Shown piece by piece: positions 35,028 through 42,300 of a stretch of 64,000 nt of DNA. Position numbers and translations under genes: made by a program. The stretch spans positions 804,915 to 868,914 of the forward strand of contig NZ_LMMO01000001.1 in NCBI RefSeq assembly GCF_001422285.1, written 5' to 3'. A model generated the notes under the pieces. The model worked only from the letters and a program-made list of their open reading frames with translations, did not search any database and was not told the origin of the DNA. Positions within the stretch are counted from its first letter, which is position 1. The number at the start of each line of letters is the position of its first letter. The stretch comes from Frigoribacterium sp. Leaf263 (GTDB lineage: Bacteria; Actinomycetota; Actinomycetes; Actinomycetales; Microbacteriaceae).

Positions 35028-35470
35028 CGCCATGCCTCCATCTCCGTCATCAGGAAGGTGCGTGCCCGGGCTATGCAGCCGCGGACGGTCGAGACCGACA
35101 TCCCCAGGGCCTCGGCGATCTCGGCGTACGAGTACTCGGCCGTCTCGCGCAGCAGCCAACAGCGTCGCTGGTCGAGGGGCAGCTTGTCGAGAGCCGACCA
35201 CATCGCGTCCATCTGGAACCGCGTCTCGACGACGCGATCGGGGGACTGCGACCGGGGGGCCTCGGGGTCGCGCTGGTCGATGTCGTCGTGGTCGCGGCGG
35301 ACCCTGAGGCGGTCGATGCTCTTGTTGCTGACGATGCGCATCATCCAGTTGCGGATCTGCGCGGGGTTCTCGAGATCGCCCAGTCGGCGCCACGCCGTCA
35401 GGAAGGCGTCCTGCACGACGTCGTCGGACTCGAGGTCGGAGCCGAGGAGGCGCGAGGCGTACACGCGCAT
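35024..35470 (-). CDS. ECF-type RNA polymerase sigma factor
   Basis: From the first ATG the protein is 148 residues. It contains most of sigma region 2 (DLESDDVVQDAFLTAWRRL, NWMMRIVSNKSIDRLR) and region 4 (LPLDQRRCWLLRETAEYSYA, EALGMSVSTVRGCIARARTF). The frame stays open upstream and encodes the missing start of region 2 (ALLAARARDGDVHAYEVLAR, then RHGPLM). No ATG, GTG or TTG lies in that part. A strong GAGGAGG site precedes an ATC codon at 35581, so the true start may be non-canonical there. Translation is coupled to the Asp23-domain gene. It probably drives the divergent Asp23 locus. Confidence 0.85.
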   Translation of the reverse strand: MRVYASRLLGSDLESDDVVQDAFLTAWRRLGDLENPAQIRNWMMRIVSNKSIDRLRVRRDHDDIDQRDPEAPRSQSPDRVVETRFQMDAMWSALDKLPLDQRRCWLLRETAEYSYAEIAEALGMSVSTVRGCIARARTFLMTEMEAWR

Positions 35471-35736
35471 CAGCGGACCGTGTCGACGGGCCAGGACCTC
35501 GTAGGCGTGGACGTCCCCGTCGCGTGCGCGAGCGGCGAGGAGCGCGTCGCCGGCGTCGGGGAGGGGATCGTCGGCGGTGATGACGTCCTCCTCGCAGCGA
35601 TCCGATCGGGCGATCGGTCGATCGCGCCCTCCGTGGATACCACCTCGCCGTCCGGCGGGTCGCGGCGCTGGCCGGTAACGGCTGTCGGGCCGGGCCGCGG
35701 GTGTCGGACGGGCCGCAAAACGAGTCTCCGGAGCGC

Positions 35737-35757
35737 GGAGTCTGAAAGGAGTCTGAA
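35737..35757 (+). repeat. Tandem GGAGTCTGAA repeats before the Asp23 operon
   Basis: GGAGTCTGAA occurs at 35737-35746 and again at 35748-35757, one helical turn (11 bases) apart. Related GAGTCT and GTCTGAATGA copies lie at 35722 and 35786. The phasing suggests a regulator or sigma-factor site; the second copy also supplies the ribosome-binding site of a small frame. Confidence 0.5.
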
Positions 35758-35795
35758 TGACCGTGACCTCCGCCGGGCTCGATGCGTCTGAATGA
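35757..35795 (+). CDS. Candidate leader peptide of the Asp23 operon
   Basis: A 12-codon frame (MTVTSAGLDASE) with an AAAGGAG site six bases upstream, ending 71 bases before the first Asp23 gene. Very short, so chance is possible. If translated it could be a leader peptide or just a by-product of the repeat. Confidence 0.3.
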   Translation: MTVTSAGLDASE

Positions 35796-35866
35796 TGTGT
35801 CCCGCTTCACGGGCACCGCAGGACCTGCCAGCAGGCCCCGCGACATCGACATCAAGGAGCAGTCCC

Positions 35867-36307
35867 ATGAGCACCGTCACCCCCGCCACCACCGGCTCCG
35901 CCGCCGCGAAGACCTCGGGCGCCTCGACCGCCGGCAAGAACACGATCGCCGACGGCGTCGTCTCGAAGGTCGCCGGCATCGCCGCCCGCGAGGTCCGTGG
36001 AGTCCACGACCTCGGCAACGGCGCGGCCCGTGCCATCGGCGCGATCCGCAACGCGATCAACCAGCAGGACCGCAGCCAGGGCGTCTCCGTCGAGGTCGGC
36101 GAGAAGCAGGTCGCGGCCGACATCGTGATCGTCGCCGAGTACCCGGTCGAGCTCCAGCGCGTAGCCGACGAGGTCCGCAAGTCGGTCTCCGAGGCCATCT
36201 CGCAGGTCGTCGGCATGGAGGTCGCCGAGATCAACGTCACCGTCTCCGACGTGTACATCCCCTCGGACGACAACGACGACGACGCCGACGACAGCCGCGT
36301 CCAGTGA
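35867..36307 (+). CDS. Asp23/Gls24 family envelope stress protein
   Basis: A 146-residue protein with a Ser/Thr/Ala-rich lead (1-30), one full Asp23 domain (GVVSKVAGIAAREVRGVHDL, QVAADIVIVAEYPVELQRVA, EVAEINVTVSDVYIP) and a poly-Asp tail (DDNDDDADD). Asp23 proteins form a membrane-bound network through AmaP-type anchors and protect the envelope. I start at MSTVTPAT, which has AAGGAG; an upstream in-frame ATG lacks a site. First of five translationally coupled genes; the next start (GTGA) overlaps its stop. Confidence 0.88.
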   Translation: MSTVTPATTGSAAAKTSGASTAGKNTIADGVVSKVAGIAAREVRGVHDLGNGAARAIGAIRNAINQQDRSQGVSVEVGEKQVAADIVIVAEYPVELQRVADEVRKSVSEAISQVVGMEVAEINVTVSDVYIPSDDNDDDADDSRVQ

Positions 36308-36492
36308 CCGCCACGACCACCGGCATGCTCGTCGGCGCGGTCCTCGCGCTGACCGCAGTGGCCTTCGGGTTCTGGGCCTTCATCTTCGTCGCGATCGCCA
36401 TGGCCGTCGGCTTCGGCGTCGGACGTGTCGTCGAGGGCAAGCTCGACGTCCGTGGTCTCGCGGACGCCCTCCGCGGGCGGCGGTCGTCGTGA
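36304..36492 (+). CDS. Small DUF2273-like membrane protein
   Basis: A 62-residue protein with a GTG start (VTATTTGMLVGAVLALTAVA), two closely spaced hydrophobic segments (about 8-22 and 25-42) and a basic C-terminus (LRGRRSS). It has the size and position of the small DUF2273-like protein that accompanies Asp23 in Firmicutes. It overlaps its neighbours by four bases on both sides. Likely a membrane component of the Asp23 complex. Confidence 0.75.
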   Translation: MTATTTGMLVGAVLALTAVAFGFWAFIFVAIAMAVGFGVGRVVEGKLDVRGLADALRGRRSS

Positions 36493-36842
36493 CCGCGGCG
36501 GTGACGGCCGACCAGACCCTCCACGGCCGGAACAAGATCACGTCGCGTGCCGTCCGCCGGGTCGTGTCGGCCGTCACCGCGGAGGCCCTCGAGGTCACCG
36601 CGTCCGACGTGTCGGTCGAACTGGCCGACCGTGACGGCGCGCTCAGCGTGATCGCCAAGACCCCCATCCGGATCACTCCGCTGGGGCTCCCCACCCGTTC
36701 GTCGGGCACCCTGCTCGAGCGCCTCACCTCGGCGCAGAGCACCATCCGCGACCGCGTCCTGCAGTTGACCGGATCGTCCATCGACCGCGTCGACCTCCAG
36801 ATCACCGGCGCCGAACTCCGTGAGAGGAAGCGGGTCTCATGA
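36489..36842 (+). CDS. Short Asp23-like protein
   Basis: A 117-residue soluble protein beginning with GTG (VTAAVTADQTLHGRNKITSR). It keeps the start of an Asp23 fold (KITSRAVRRVVSAVTAEALE, ASDVSVELADRDGALSVIAK), and the second half (ERLTSAQSTIRDRVLQLTG, RVDLQITGAEL) matches the helix-strand end. There is no membrane segment. It overlaps the small membrane gene before it and the anchor gene after it by four bases each. Confidence 0.75.
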   Translation: MTAAVTADQTLHGRNKITSRAVRRVVSAVTAEALEVTASDVSVELADRDGALSVIAKTPIRITPLGLPTRSSGTLLERLTSAQSTIRDRVLQLTGSSIDRVDLQITGAELRERKRVS

Positions 36843-37417
36843 GCAGCAGCTCGCTCTACCGGCGCATCGTGCGCCGCGAGACGCATTCGTCGCGGGCCGT
36901 CATCGCGATCACCCTCGCGGTGATCCTGATCGTCGTGCTCGCCTGGATCGGCACGGAGTCCGTGCTCGCCGCCATCGGTCAGCAGCCCCTGCTCGTGGCG
37001 CCGGCCGACGCCGCCGGTGCGGTCCTCGACGCCGCCGGAGCGGCCGTGGGAGTGCTCACGGCCATCGGCGCCGTGGTGGCCCTGATCGGTCTCGTCCTCA
37101 TCATCGTGTCGCTCGCCCCCGGGCGCCGCGGTCGCCGTGCCGGAGGGATCGGACGCACCGCGGCCGTCGTCGACGACCGGGTCATCGCCCGTTCGCTCGC
37201 CCGCACGGCCAGCTACGCCGGCGACGTCGACCCCTCGCAGGTCAGCGTCAGCGTCGGCAAGCGGAAGGCCCTCATCGAGGTGACCCGCACCTCCGGTCGC
37301 AACACCGACGTGCGCAGCATCGACGAGGCCGTCCGCGACGAGCTCGACGCGTACGACTTCAGCCCGGCGCTCAAGCACACCGTGCGCCTGTCCAAGAAAG
37401 GAACGGTCGGAGCATGA
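36839..37417 (+). CDS. DUF6286-type two-helix membrane protein of the Asp23 locus
   Basis: A 192-residue protein with two membrane helices (about 20-38, AVIAITLAVILIVVLAWIG; and about 72-90, AIGAVVALIGLVLIIVSLAP) and a soluble C-terminal alpha/beta domain (VSVSVGKRKALIEVTRTSGR). This topology matches actinobacterial Asp23-associated anchors (DUF6286-like). It should tether Asp23-family proteins to the membrane from the cytoplasmic side. Four-base overlaps on both ends show tight coupling. Confidence 0.75.
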   Translation: MSSSSLYRRIVRRETHSSRAVIAITLAVILIVVLAWIGTESVLAAIGQQPLLVAPADAAGAVLDAAGAAVGVLTAIGAVVALIGLVLIIVSLAPGRRGRRAGGIGRTAAVVDDRVIARSLARTASYAGDVDPSQVSVSVGKRKALIEVTRTSGRNTDVRSIDEAVRDELDAYDFSPALKHTVRLSKKGTVGA

Positions 37418-38019
37418 ACAACACCAATCGCGCCCTGAACCGCCTCCTCGTCTTCGTGATCGGCCTCGTGCTGCTCGCCGGCGGCGCCGCCGTCGCCGTC
37501 GGGGCCCTCTGGCCCGACGTCCGCGACACCGTCTCGGGCGCCGCATCCGACGCCTCCGGTCCCGTCTCGGACGCCCTCTCGGGCGACCAGGTGTGGATCC
37601 TCTGGGTCGTCGCCGCAGCCTCGCTGGTGCTCATCCTGCTGCTCGTCTGGTTCGCGTTCCGTCAGGGGCACGGTCAGACCGGCGAGCTGCTGACGGTGGA
37701 CGAGGGGTCGTCGCGGAACGAGCCCACCGGTGGCCGTCTCGTCATCGACGCCAAGGTCGCCGAGCAGGTCCTCGAGGAGGCGCTGGCCGACACGGCGGGC
37801 ATCGTCTCGATCGACGTCACGGCGTTCCGGGTGAAGGGCGAGAACGTCCTCCGCATCACGGCGAACGCCCGCAAGGGCGCCTCGCCCGTCGAGATCCGTC
37901 GCAGCATCGACCAGGCGGTCTCCCGCTGGGATGCGCTGCTCGGCACCGAGACGCCCGTGGTCGTCCAGATCAACGGCGGGCTCCGCACGCAGATGGCCTC
38001 CGCCACCCGCCTCGACTGA
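37414..38019 (+). CDS. amaP: AmaP-like alkaline-shock membrane anchor
   Basis: A 201-residue protein with two membrane helices (about 10-30 and 60-82) separated by a Ser/Asp/Ala-rich extracytoplasmic loop. A cytoplasmic domain follows (GGRLVIDAKVAEQVLEEALA, VSIDVTAFRVKGENVLRITA). This is the arrangement of AmaP, the protein that recruits Asp23 to the membrane. The ATG follows AAAGGA and overlaps the previous stop. It ends the first transcriptional block; a strong hairpin follows at 38065. Confidence 0.75.
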   Translation: MNNTNRALNRLLVFVIGLVLLAGGAAVAVGALWPDVRDTVSGAASDASGPVSDALSGDQVWILWVVAAASLVLILLLVWFAFRQGHGQTGELLTVDEGSSRNEPTGGRLVIDAKVAEQVLEEALADTAGIVSIDVTAFRVKGENVLRITANARKGASPVEIRRSIDQAVSRWDALLGTETPVVVQINGGLRTQMASATRLD

Positions 38020-38064
38020 GCCGGTCCCGACCGGATGCCCGGTCGCCGCAGCATCCGCACCACC

Positions 38065-38107
38065 GGTGATGGCCCTCGACCTCCCCCCGAGGACGAGGGC
38101 CATCACC
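38065..38107 (+). terminator. Hairpin between two parts of the Asp23 locus
   Basis: GGTGATGGCCCTCG (38065-38078) pairs over 14 bases with CGAGGGCCATCACC (38094-38107); the loop is 15 bases. It may terminate or attenuate transcription, making the last two genes less abundant or separately controlled. Confidence 0.7.
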
Positions 38108-38163
38108 GTCTCCCGACCCGCACGACACCGCGTCACCCCGCATCACGATGAAAGGACGGCCTC

Positions 38164-39201
38164 ATGACCGAGTCCACCCACCACGTCACCCCCATCGACC
38201 TCGACTCGGCCGGTCCGTCCGCCCCGGAGACGCCGGAGCAGCGCCTCGAGCGCACCATCGCCTTCACCGTCCTCGGCGTGACGGGCGTGCACCGCCTGGG
38301 CAGCGGGGCGGCCCGCGTCGTCGGCGCCGTCCGGACCGCTCTCGGCTCGGCGGACTCCGCCGGCGTGACGGTCGCCACGACCGACACCGGGCTGAAGGTC
38401 GACGTCTCCGTCGTCGCCGAGTACCCGACCAACGTCACCGAGCTGGCCGACACCATCCGCACGCAGGTGCGGCACGCCGTCGGCCAGCTCGAGGGCGAGC
38501 CGGTCACCATCGACGTCGTCGTGACCGACGTGCACGGCCCGTTCGACGAGGCCGACGCCGCCAAGGCCGCCGCCGACGCCGAGAAGGCGGAGGAGCGCAA
38601 GCGCGCCATCGCCGAGAGGAAGGCCCAGGCGAAGGAGGCCGCCGCGGCGGTCGGGGCCGAGGCCACCGAGACGGCCGACCGCGCGAGGACCGGAGCCGCC
38701 GACGCGTTCGACGACGCCAAGGACGCCGCCGCCGGTGCTCTCGACGTCGCCAAGGGCAAGGCGGCCGACGCCCTCGACGGCATCGCGGACGCGGTCGACT
38801 CCCGCGGCGCCGAGCGCACCCCGGGCGCCGACACCGCAGCCGCGCGCACGGCCGACACCGCCGACGACGCCGTCGAGCGCACGGACGACCCGGCCGCCGA
38901 GACCACGACGGCCGCCGTCGCACCCTCGGCCGCGCAGGCCGCCGCGGACGCCGCTCAGGCCGCCGCTGACGCGGCTCAGGCGGCCGCCGACGCGGCCGAG
39001 GCGGCCGCTGCGGCCGCCGACGACACCGCCGACTCCGCGTCGGCGGACGGCCCCTCCGCGACGGACCGCGTCGACGACTGGTTCGCCACGGACGACGACG
39101 CGGACGACGAGGCCACCGCAGCCCGTGAGGCGGCGGACTCCGCCGCGGCCGACCGGGCCGACGCAGCCGCCGCCCCCGACGCGGGCGGCCGGGACCGCTG
39201 A
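38164..39201 (+). CDS. Asp23-domain protein with long Ala-rich C-terminal region
   Basis: A 345-residue protein. Residues 20-125 form an Asp23 domain (RTIAFTVLGVTGVHRLGSGA, KVDVSVVAEYPTNVTELADT, VTIDVVVTDVHGPF). Residues 130-345 are highly charged and Ala-rich, with a basic segment (EKAEERKRAIAERKAQAKEA) and repeated AAQAAADA units that predict a long coiled coil or disordered rod. GGA lies before MTESTHHVTPID. It overlaps the next membrane gene by one base (TGATG). The rod could bridge the Asp23 lattice to other cell-surface or DNA-associated partners (speculative). Confidence 0.78.
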   Translation: MTESTHHVTPIDLDSAGPSAPETPEQRLERTIAFTVLGVTGVHRLGSGAARVVGAVRTALGSADSAGVTVATTDTGLKVDVSVVAEYPTNVTELADTIRTQVRHAVGQLEGEPVTIDVVVTDVHGPFDEADAAKAAADAEKAEERKRAIAERKAQAKEAAAAVGAEATETADRARTGAADAFDDAKDAAAGALDVAKGKAADALDGIADAVDSRGAERTPGADTAAARTADTADDAVERTDDPAAETTTAAVAPSAAQAAADAAQAAADAAQAAADAAEAAAAAADDTADSASADGPSATDRVDDWFATDDDADDEATAAREAADSAAADRADAAAAPDAGGRDR

Positions 39202-39611
39202 TGCTCGGCCGTCGATCGGCCGGGGCGCGACGGCCCCGCCCGCGGGCCGTCTGGGCCGCGCTGATCACGTCGACGATCGTCTGCCTCGTGATCGTGGTGG
39301 GTGTGCTCATCCCCGTGCTGACCCTCATCGGGGCGGCCGACGGCGGCACCGCCGGCGCGCTCGACGTCCCCGTCGGCGGGATCGTCGCCGCGATCGCGAT
39401 CGGCTACATCCTCGCGCTCGTGCTCCTGGCGCTCATCGTCACGGTCCGCAACGGGCCGCTGGCCTGGGTCCTCGGCGTGGCGGCCGTCGTGTCGACGCTC
39501 CTCGTGTCGCTGTGGCCGCTCGTCGCGGTGGCGATCGCCGGCGTCGACCAGGTGCAGGACGTCGTCCCGTTCATCCAGGATCTCGTCCGTCAGTACGTCC
39601 CCGGGGCCTGA
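39201..39611 (+). CDS. Three-helix membrane protein, last gene of the Asp23 locus
   Basis: A 136-residue protein with an Arg-rich N-terminus (MLGRRSAGARRPRPRAVWAA) and three predicted helices (about 18-42, 55-80, 85-112), ending RQYVPGA. No family recognised. One-base overlap with the preceding gene implies co-translation. It probably anchors the long Asp23-domain protein in the membrane. Its end overlaps the convergent apionolactonase-like gene by 22 bases. Confidence 0.65.
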   Translation: MLGRRSAGARRPRPRAVWAALITSTIVCLVIVVGVLIPVLTLIGAADGGTAGALDVPVGGIVAAIAIGYILALVLLALIVTVRNGPLAWVLGVAAVVSTLLVSLWPLVAVAIAGVDQVQDVVPFIQDLVRQYVPGA

Positions 39612-41416
39612 CCCGCGCCTCCTCGGTCGATGACGGAGCCCCACGCCGGCACGACGACCCGGCGGTCCGCGCCCCCGTCGCCGTCCGGCCCGGCGACGCG
39701 GAGGCTCACCTCCGACGACGTGAGGTTCGCCGCGATCAGCCGGAGACCGGCCGCTGTGGCGACACCGGCCAGACGGACGCCCTCGGGCAGGGCGTCCGTC
39801 GGCTCGTGCACCGCCCCTCCCGAGAGTCGCGACAGCGCCTGGACGACCTCGGCGGCCGGCGTCGCCGCGCCCGTCCCGTCACGCAGGCCCCGCGGCCCGA
39901 GGGATTCGAAGAACGACAGGCTCGCGACCCCCGGAACGGCCAGGGCCACCGCGCTCGCGACCACCCACGCGGCCGTCGCCGTCGACCCCTGACGGTGGTC
40001 GACGGTCTCGGGCCCGCCGCGCCCCGACGATCCGGACGTCGCCACGGCGTTGAACCGCGGACGCAGCGTGATCGGCCCGACGTGCACCCGTCCGCTCGGC
40101 GCCATCGCGACGGCCTGTCGGGCGACCAGGCGCTGCATCGCGACGGACTCCCCGATCTGGAATACGTCGGTCGCGTGCATCTGCGGCGTGATGCTGAAGG
40201 TCCACGAGTCCAGCCCGTCGGGCAGCCCCTCCCGACCGCGGTTGAGCTCGGTGAAGTGCGAGCGCGCCCCGCCGACCCGCTCGGGGTCGAGACCGGCCGC
40301 GACGAGTCCGTCGCCGAGGAGGCGCGCGGCCGTCGGCGTCGTCACCTGCGTCACCGAGTCGAAGACCCCCGCACGCACCACCCGGCACCCGGCCAGGGCC
40401 GCCGTCACGGCTCCGATCGCCGTCCCGTCGCCGGGTGCGACGACGATGCGGACGTCGAGGGCGACGGGCCCGGCCTCCGACGCGGCGCGGGCGAGGTCGG
40501 CTCGCCACGCGGGCTCGGTCGTGTCGATCTCGACGAGGAGGGTCGGACCGGGCGGAGGCGCGGCGGACGTCCCGACGGCGCCCGCGGAGGTCCCCACCTC
40601 GGGGAGCACCGCACCCGTGGGCGCCAGGCGGATCGACGACGTGCGGGCCGGGGGAGCGGGTGAGGCGACGGAGCGTCGGGAGACCCGGAGCGTCAGGGTC
40701 TGCCGCACCGCGCCTCCCTCGGGGATCTCGAAGGGGAACGGCCGGCTGAGCGGGCGGCTGTATGTCTTGAAGGAGGCGTCGGTCCAGTTGCGCTGGTCCT
40801 CCATCTCGAAGACGTCTCCGTCGACGCCGAGGTCCACGCCGAGGTCGACGCCCCGGCCGCCGACGGTCCACGACAGGGCGCGGATGTCGCGGGCGGGCTG
40901 ATGCGGGGCGACGTCGACGGGGAACGCCGTCGAGGTCGTCCCGCCGTCGGGGTGACGGACGACGAGCGCGGCGCCGGCGGACGACGGCGGGTGCAGCACG
41001 ACGAGACCGACCCGGTTGGCCCGGCAGGCGCGGGTCGCGGTCGCGGCGAGGTCGATCGTCAGCGTGTCGGTGTCGGTGCTGCTGCCGGTCGCGAGTGCGA
41101 GCGTGCCGGTCAGGTCGATGTCGCGGCCGGCGAAGCGCAGGTCGAGCCGGGCGGCGCCGTCCGTGTCGTCGAGATGCACCGGCGGGCCGTCGACGCGGGC
41201 CGTGCCCCAGTCCGCGTCGCGCGCCACGGCACGGACCCCGCGCAGCACCACCACGCCCTCGAAGCGGATGTCGGCCAGCTCATCGCCGCGCAGCTCGATC
41301 GCCCACGGGCCCGACCGCAGCTCGACGGGCGCCGGCGTCGACTCGCCCCAGGCGGCGTCGTCGGCGCGGTGAGCGTCGAGACGCGCGGGCCGGGTCGCGT
41401 CGCGCCAGTCGCTCAC
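39590..41416 (-). CDS. apnL: Probable D-apionolactonase
   Basis: A 608-residue protein. The N-terminal beta domain begins ELRSGPWAIELRGDELADIR and continues VVVLRGVRAVARDADWGTAR, which recalls the ApnL opening (a WGT motif after an Arg-rich strand). A TIM-barrel-like middle (PTLLVEIDTTEPAWRADLAR, GARSHFTELNRG, WTFSITPQMHATD) and a small beta domain follow. ApnL hydrolyses D-apionolactone to D-apionate in plant-sugar catabolism. Assignment is from remembered family wording and is moderate. The GTG start lies seven bases after an SDR gene, forming a two-gene operon. The dispersed repeat encodes RGGAG at its extreme C-terminus. Confidence 0.62.
   Translation of the reverse strand: MSDWRDATRPARLDAHRADDAAWGESTPAPVELRSGPWAIELRGDELADIRFEGVVVLRGVRAVARDADWGTARVDGPPVHLDDTDGAARLDLRFAGRDIDLTGTLALATGSSTDTDTLTIDLAATATRACRANRVGLVVLHPPSSAGAALVVRHPDGGTTSTAFPVDVAPHQPARDIRALSWTVGGRGVDLGVDLGVDGDVFEMEDQRNWTDASFKTYSRPLSRPFPFEIPEGGAVRQTLTLRVSRRSVASPAPPARTSSIRLAPTGAVLPEVGTSAGAVGTSAAPPPGPTLLVEIDTTEPAWRADLARAASEAGPVALDVRIVVAPGDGTAIGAVTAALAGCRVVRAGVFDSVTQVTTPTAARLLGDGLVAAGLDPERVGGARSHFTELNRGREGLPDGLDSWTFSITPQMHATDVFQIGESVAMQRLVARQAVAMAPSGRVHVGPITLRPRFNAVATSGSSGRGGPETVDHRQGSTATAAWVVASAVALAVPGVASLSFFESLGPRGLRDGTGAATPAAEVVQALSRLSGGAVHEPTDALPEGVRLAGVATAAGLRLIAANLTSSEVSLRVAGPDGDGGADRRVVVPAWGSVIDRGGAGQAPGTY
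39610..39625 (+). repeat. Copy of the dispersed 16-base repeat
   Basis: GACCCGCGCCTCCTCG overlapping the stop codon of the plus-strand membrane gene and the last codons of the minus-strand apionolactonase-like gene, read there as RGGAG. Confidence 0.8.
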
Positions 41417-41423
41417 GACGCGG

Positions 41424-42197
41424 TCACAGCGCCGTCATGCCGCCGTCGACGGCGAAGAGGCTGCCCGTCGCGAACGCGGCGTCGTCGCTCGCCAGGAACA
41501 CCATGATCCCCTCGACGTCGGCGGGGGTGCCCGCACGACCCAGCGGGATGCGACCGACGATGCCGGCCCGTGCCTCCGGGTCGTCGCTGATCGCCGTGAC
41601 GAGCCCGGTCTCGGTGTAGCCCGGCACCACGGTGTTGACGCGGATGCCGCGATCGGCGTACGCCGCGGCGGCCGTCCGCGCGAGACCGTGGATGCCGGCC
41701 TTCGACGAGCTGTAGGCGGTGAACTCGGCGCCCTCGCCGGTGAGACCCGTGGGGCTGCCGGTGAGGATCAGGCTGCCGCCCTCGTGGTCGAGCATCGAAC
41801 GGATCGCGTGCTTGACGGTGAGGAACGTGCCGGTCAGGTTCGTGTCGATGGTCCGACGCCAGACGTCGAGGTCGAGGTCGGCGGCCGGCGCGTCCTGCCC
41901 GAAGAGCTGGATGCCGGCGTTGGCCACCACGACGTCGGGAGCCCACCCGTCCGCCGCGAGATCGGCGAAGGCGCGACCCACCGACTCCTCGTCGGTGATG
42001 TCCATGGTGATGCTGCGGGCGGCGCCGTCGCCCGCCGACGCGGCGGCGTCGTGAGCGGCGGTCTCGGCGCGCTCGCCGTCGCGGTCGGCGAAGACGACGC
42101 GCGCCCCCTCGGCCGCGAAGCGCCGGGCGACCGACTCCCCGATGCCGGTCGCGGCGCCCGTCACGAGCGCCGTCCTGCCTGTCAGTCGTCCGGTCAT
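41424..42197 (-). CDS. Short-chain dehydrogenase next to the apionolactonase-like gene
   Basis: A 257-residue classical SDR: TGAATGIGESVARRFA, VANAGIQ, Ser in ILTGSPTGL, YSSSKAGIHG, and C-terminal GSLFAVDGGMTAL. The GAGAGGTGAC site precedes MTGRLTGRTALVTG. It lies immediately upstream of the probable apionolactonase. If that assignment holds, this enzyme could supply the lactone by oxidising the cyclic sugar (for example apiose), a job done by an unrelated dehydrogenase in described pathways. Otherwise a general sugar dehydrogenase. Confidence 0.85.
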   Translation of the reverse strand: MTGRLTGRTALVTGAATGIGESVARRFAAEGARVVFADRDGERAETAAHDAAASAGDGAARSITMDITDEESVGRAFADLAADGWAPDVVVANAGIQLFGQDAPAADLDLDVWRRTIDTNLTGTFLTVKHAIRSMLDHEGGSLILTGSPTGLTGEGAEFTAYSSSKAGIHGLARTAAAAYADRGIRVNTVVPGYTETGLVTAISDDPEARAGIVGRIPLGRAGTPADVEGIMVFLASDDAAFATGSLFAVDGGMTAL

Positions 42198-42300
42198 GGT
42201 CCGTCACCTCTCTGTACACGGTCGCGGTCAGTCTGCCGGAAACGGCGACGCGAGGTGAGGCGACCGGAATGACGCGTGCCGCATCGCGGTTGCACGACAC

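Noticed and set aside
34434..35855. Long minus-strand frame starting far upstream of the Asp23-fusion gene
   Set aside because: It runs antisense-free but through the sigma gene in another frame; the ATGA overlap at 35027 with GGAGG is the better start.
35792..35866. Upstream ATG as start of the first Asp23 gene
   Set aside because: It lacks a ribosome-binding site and adds a Pro/Ser/Arg stretch absent from the family, whereas the ATG at 35867 has AAGGAG.
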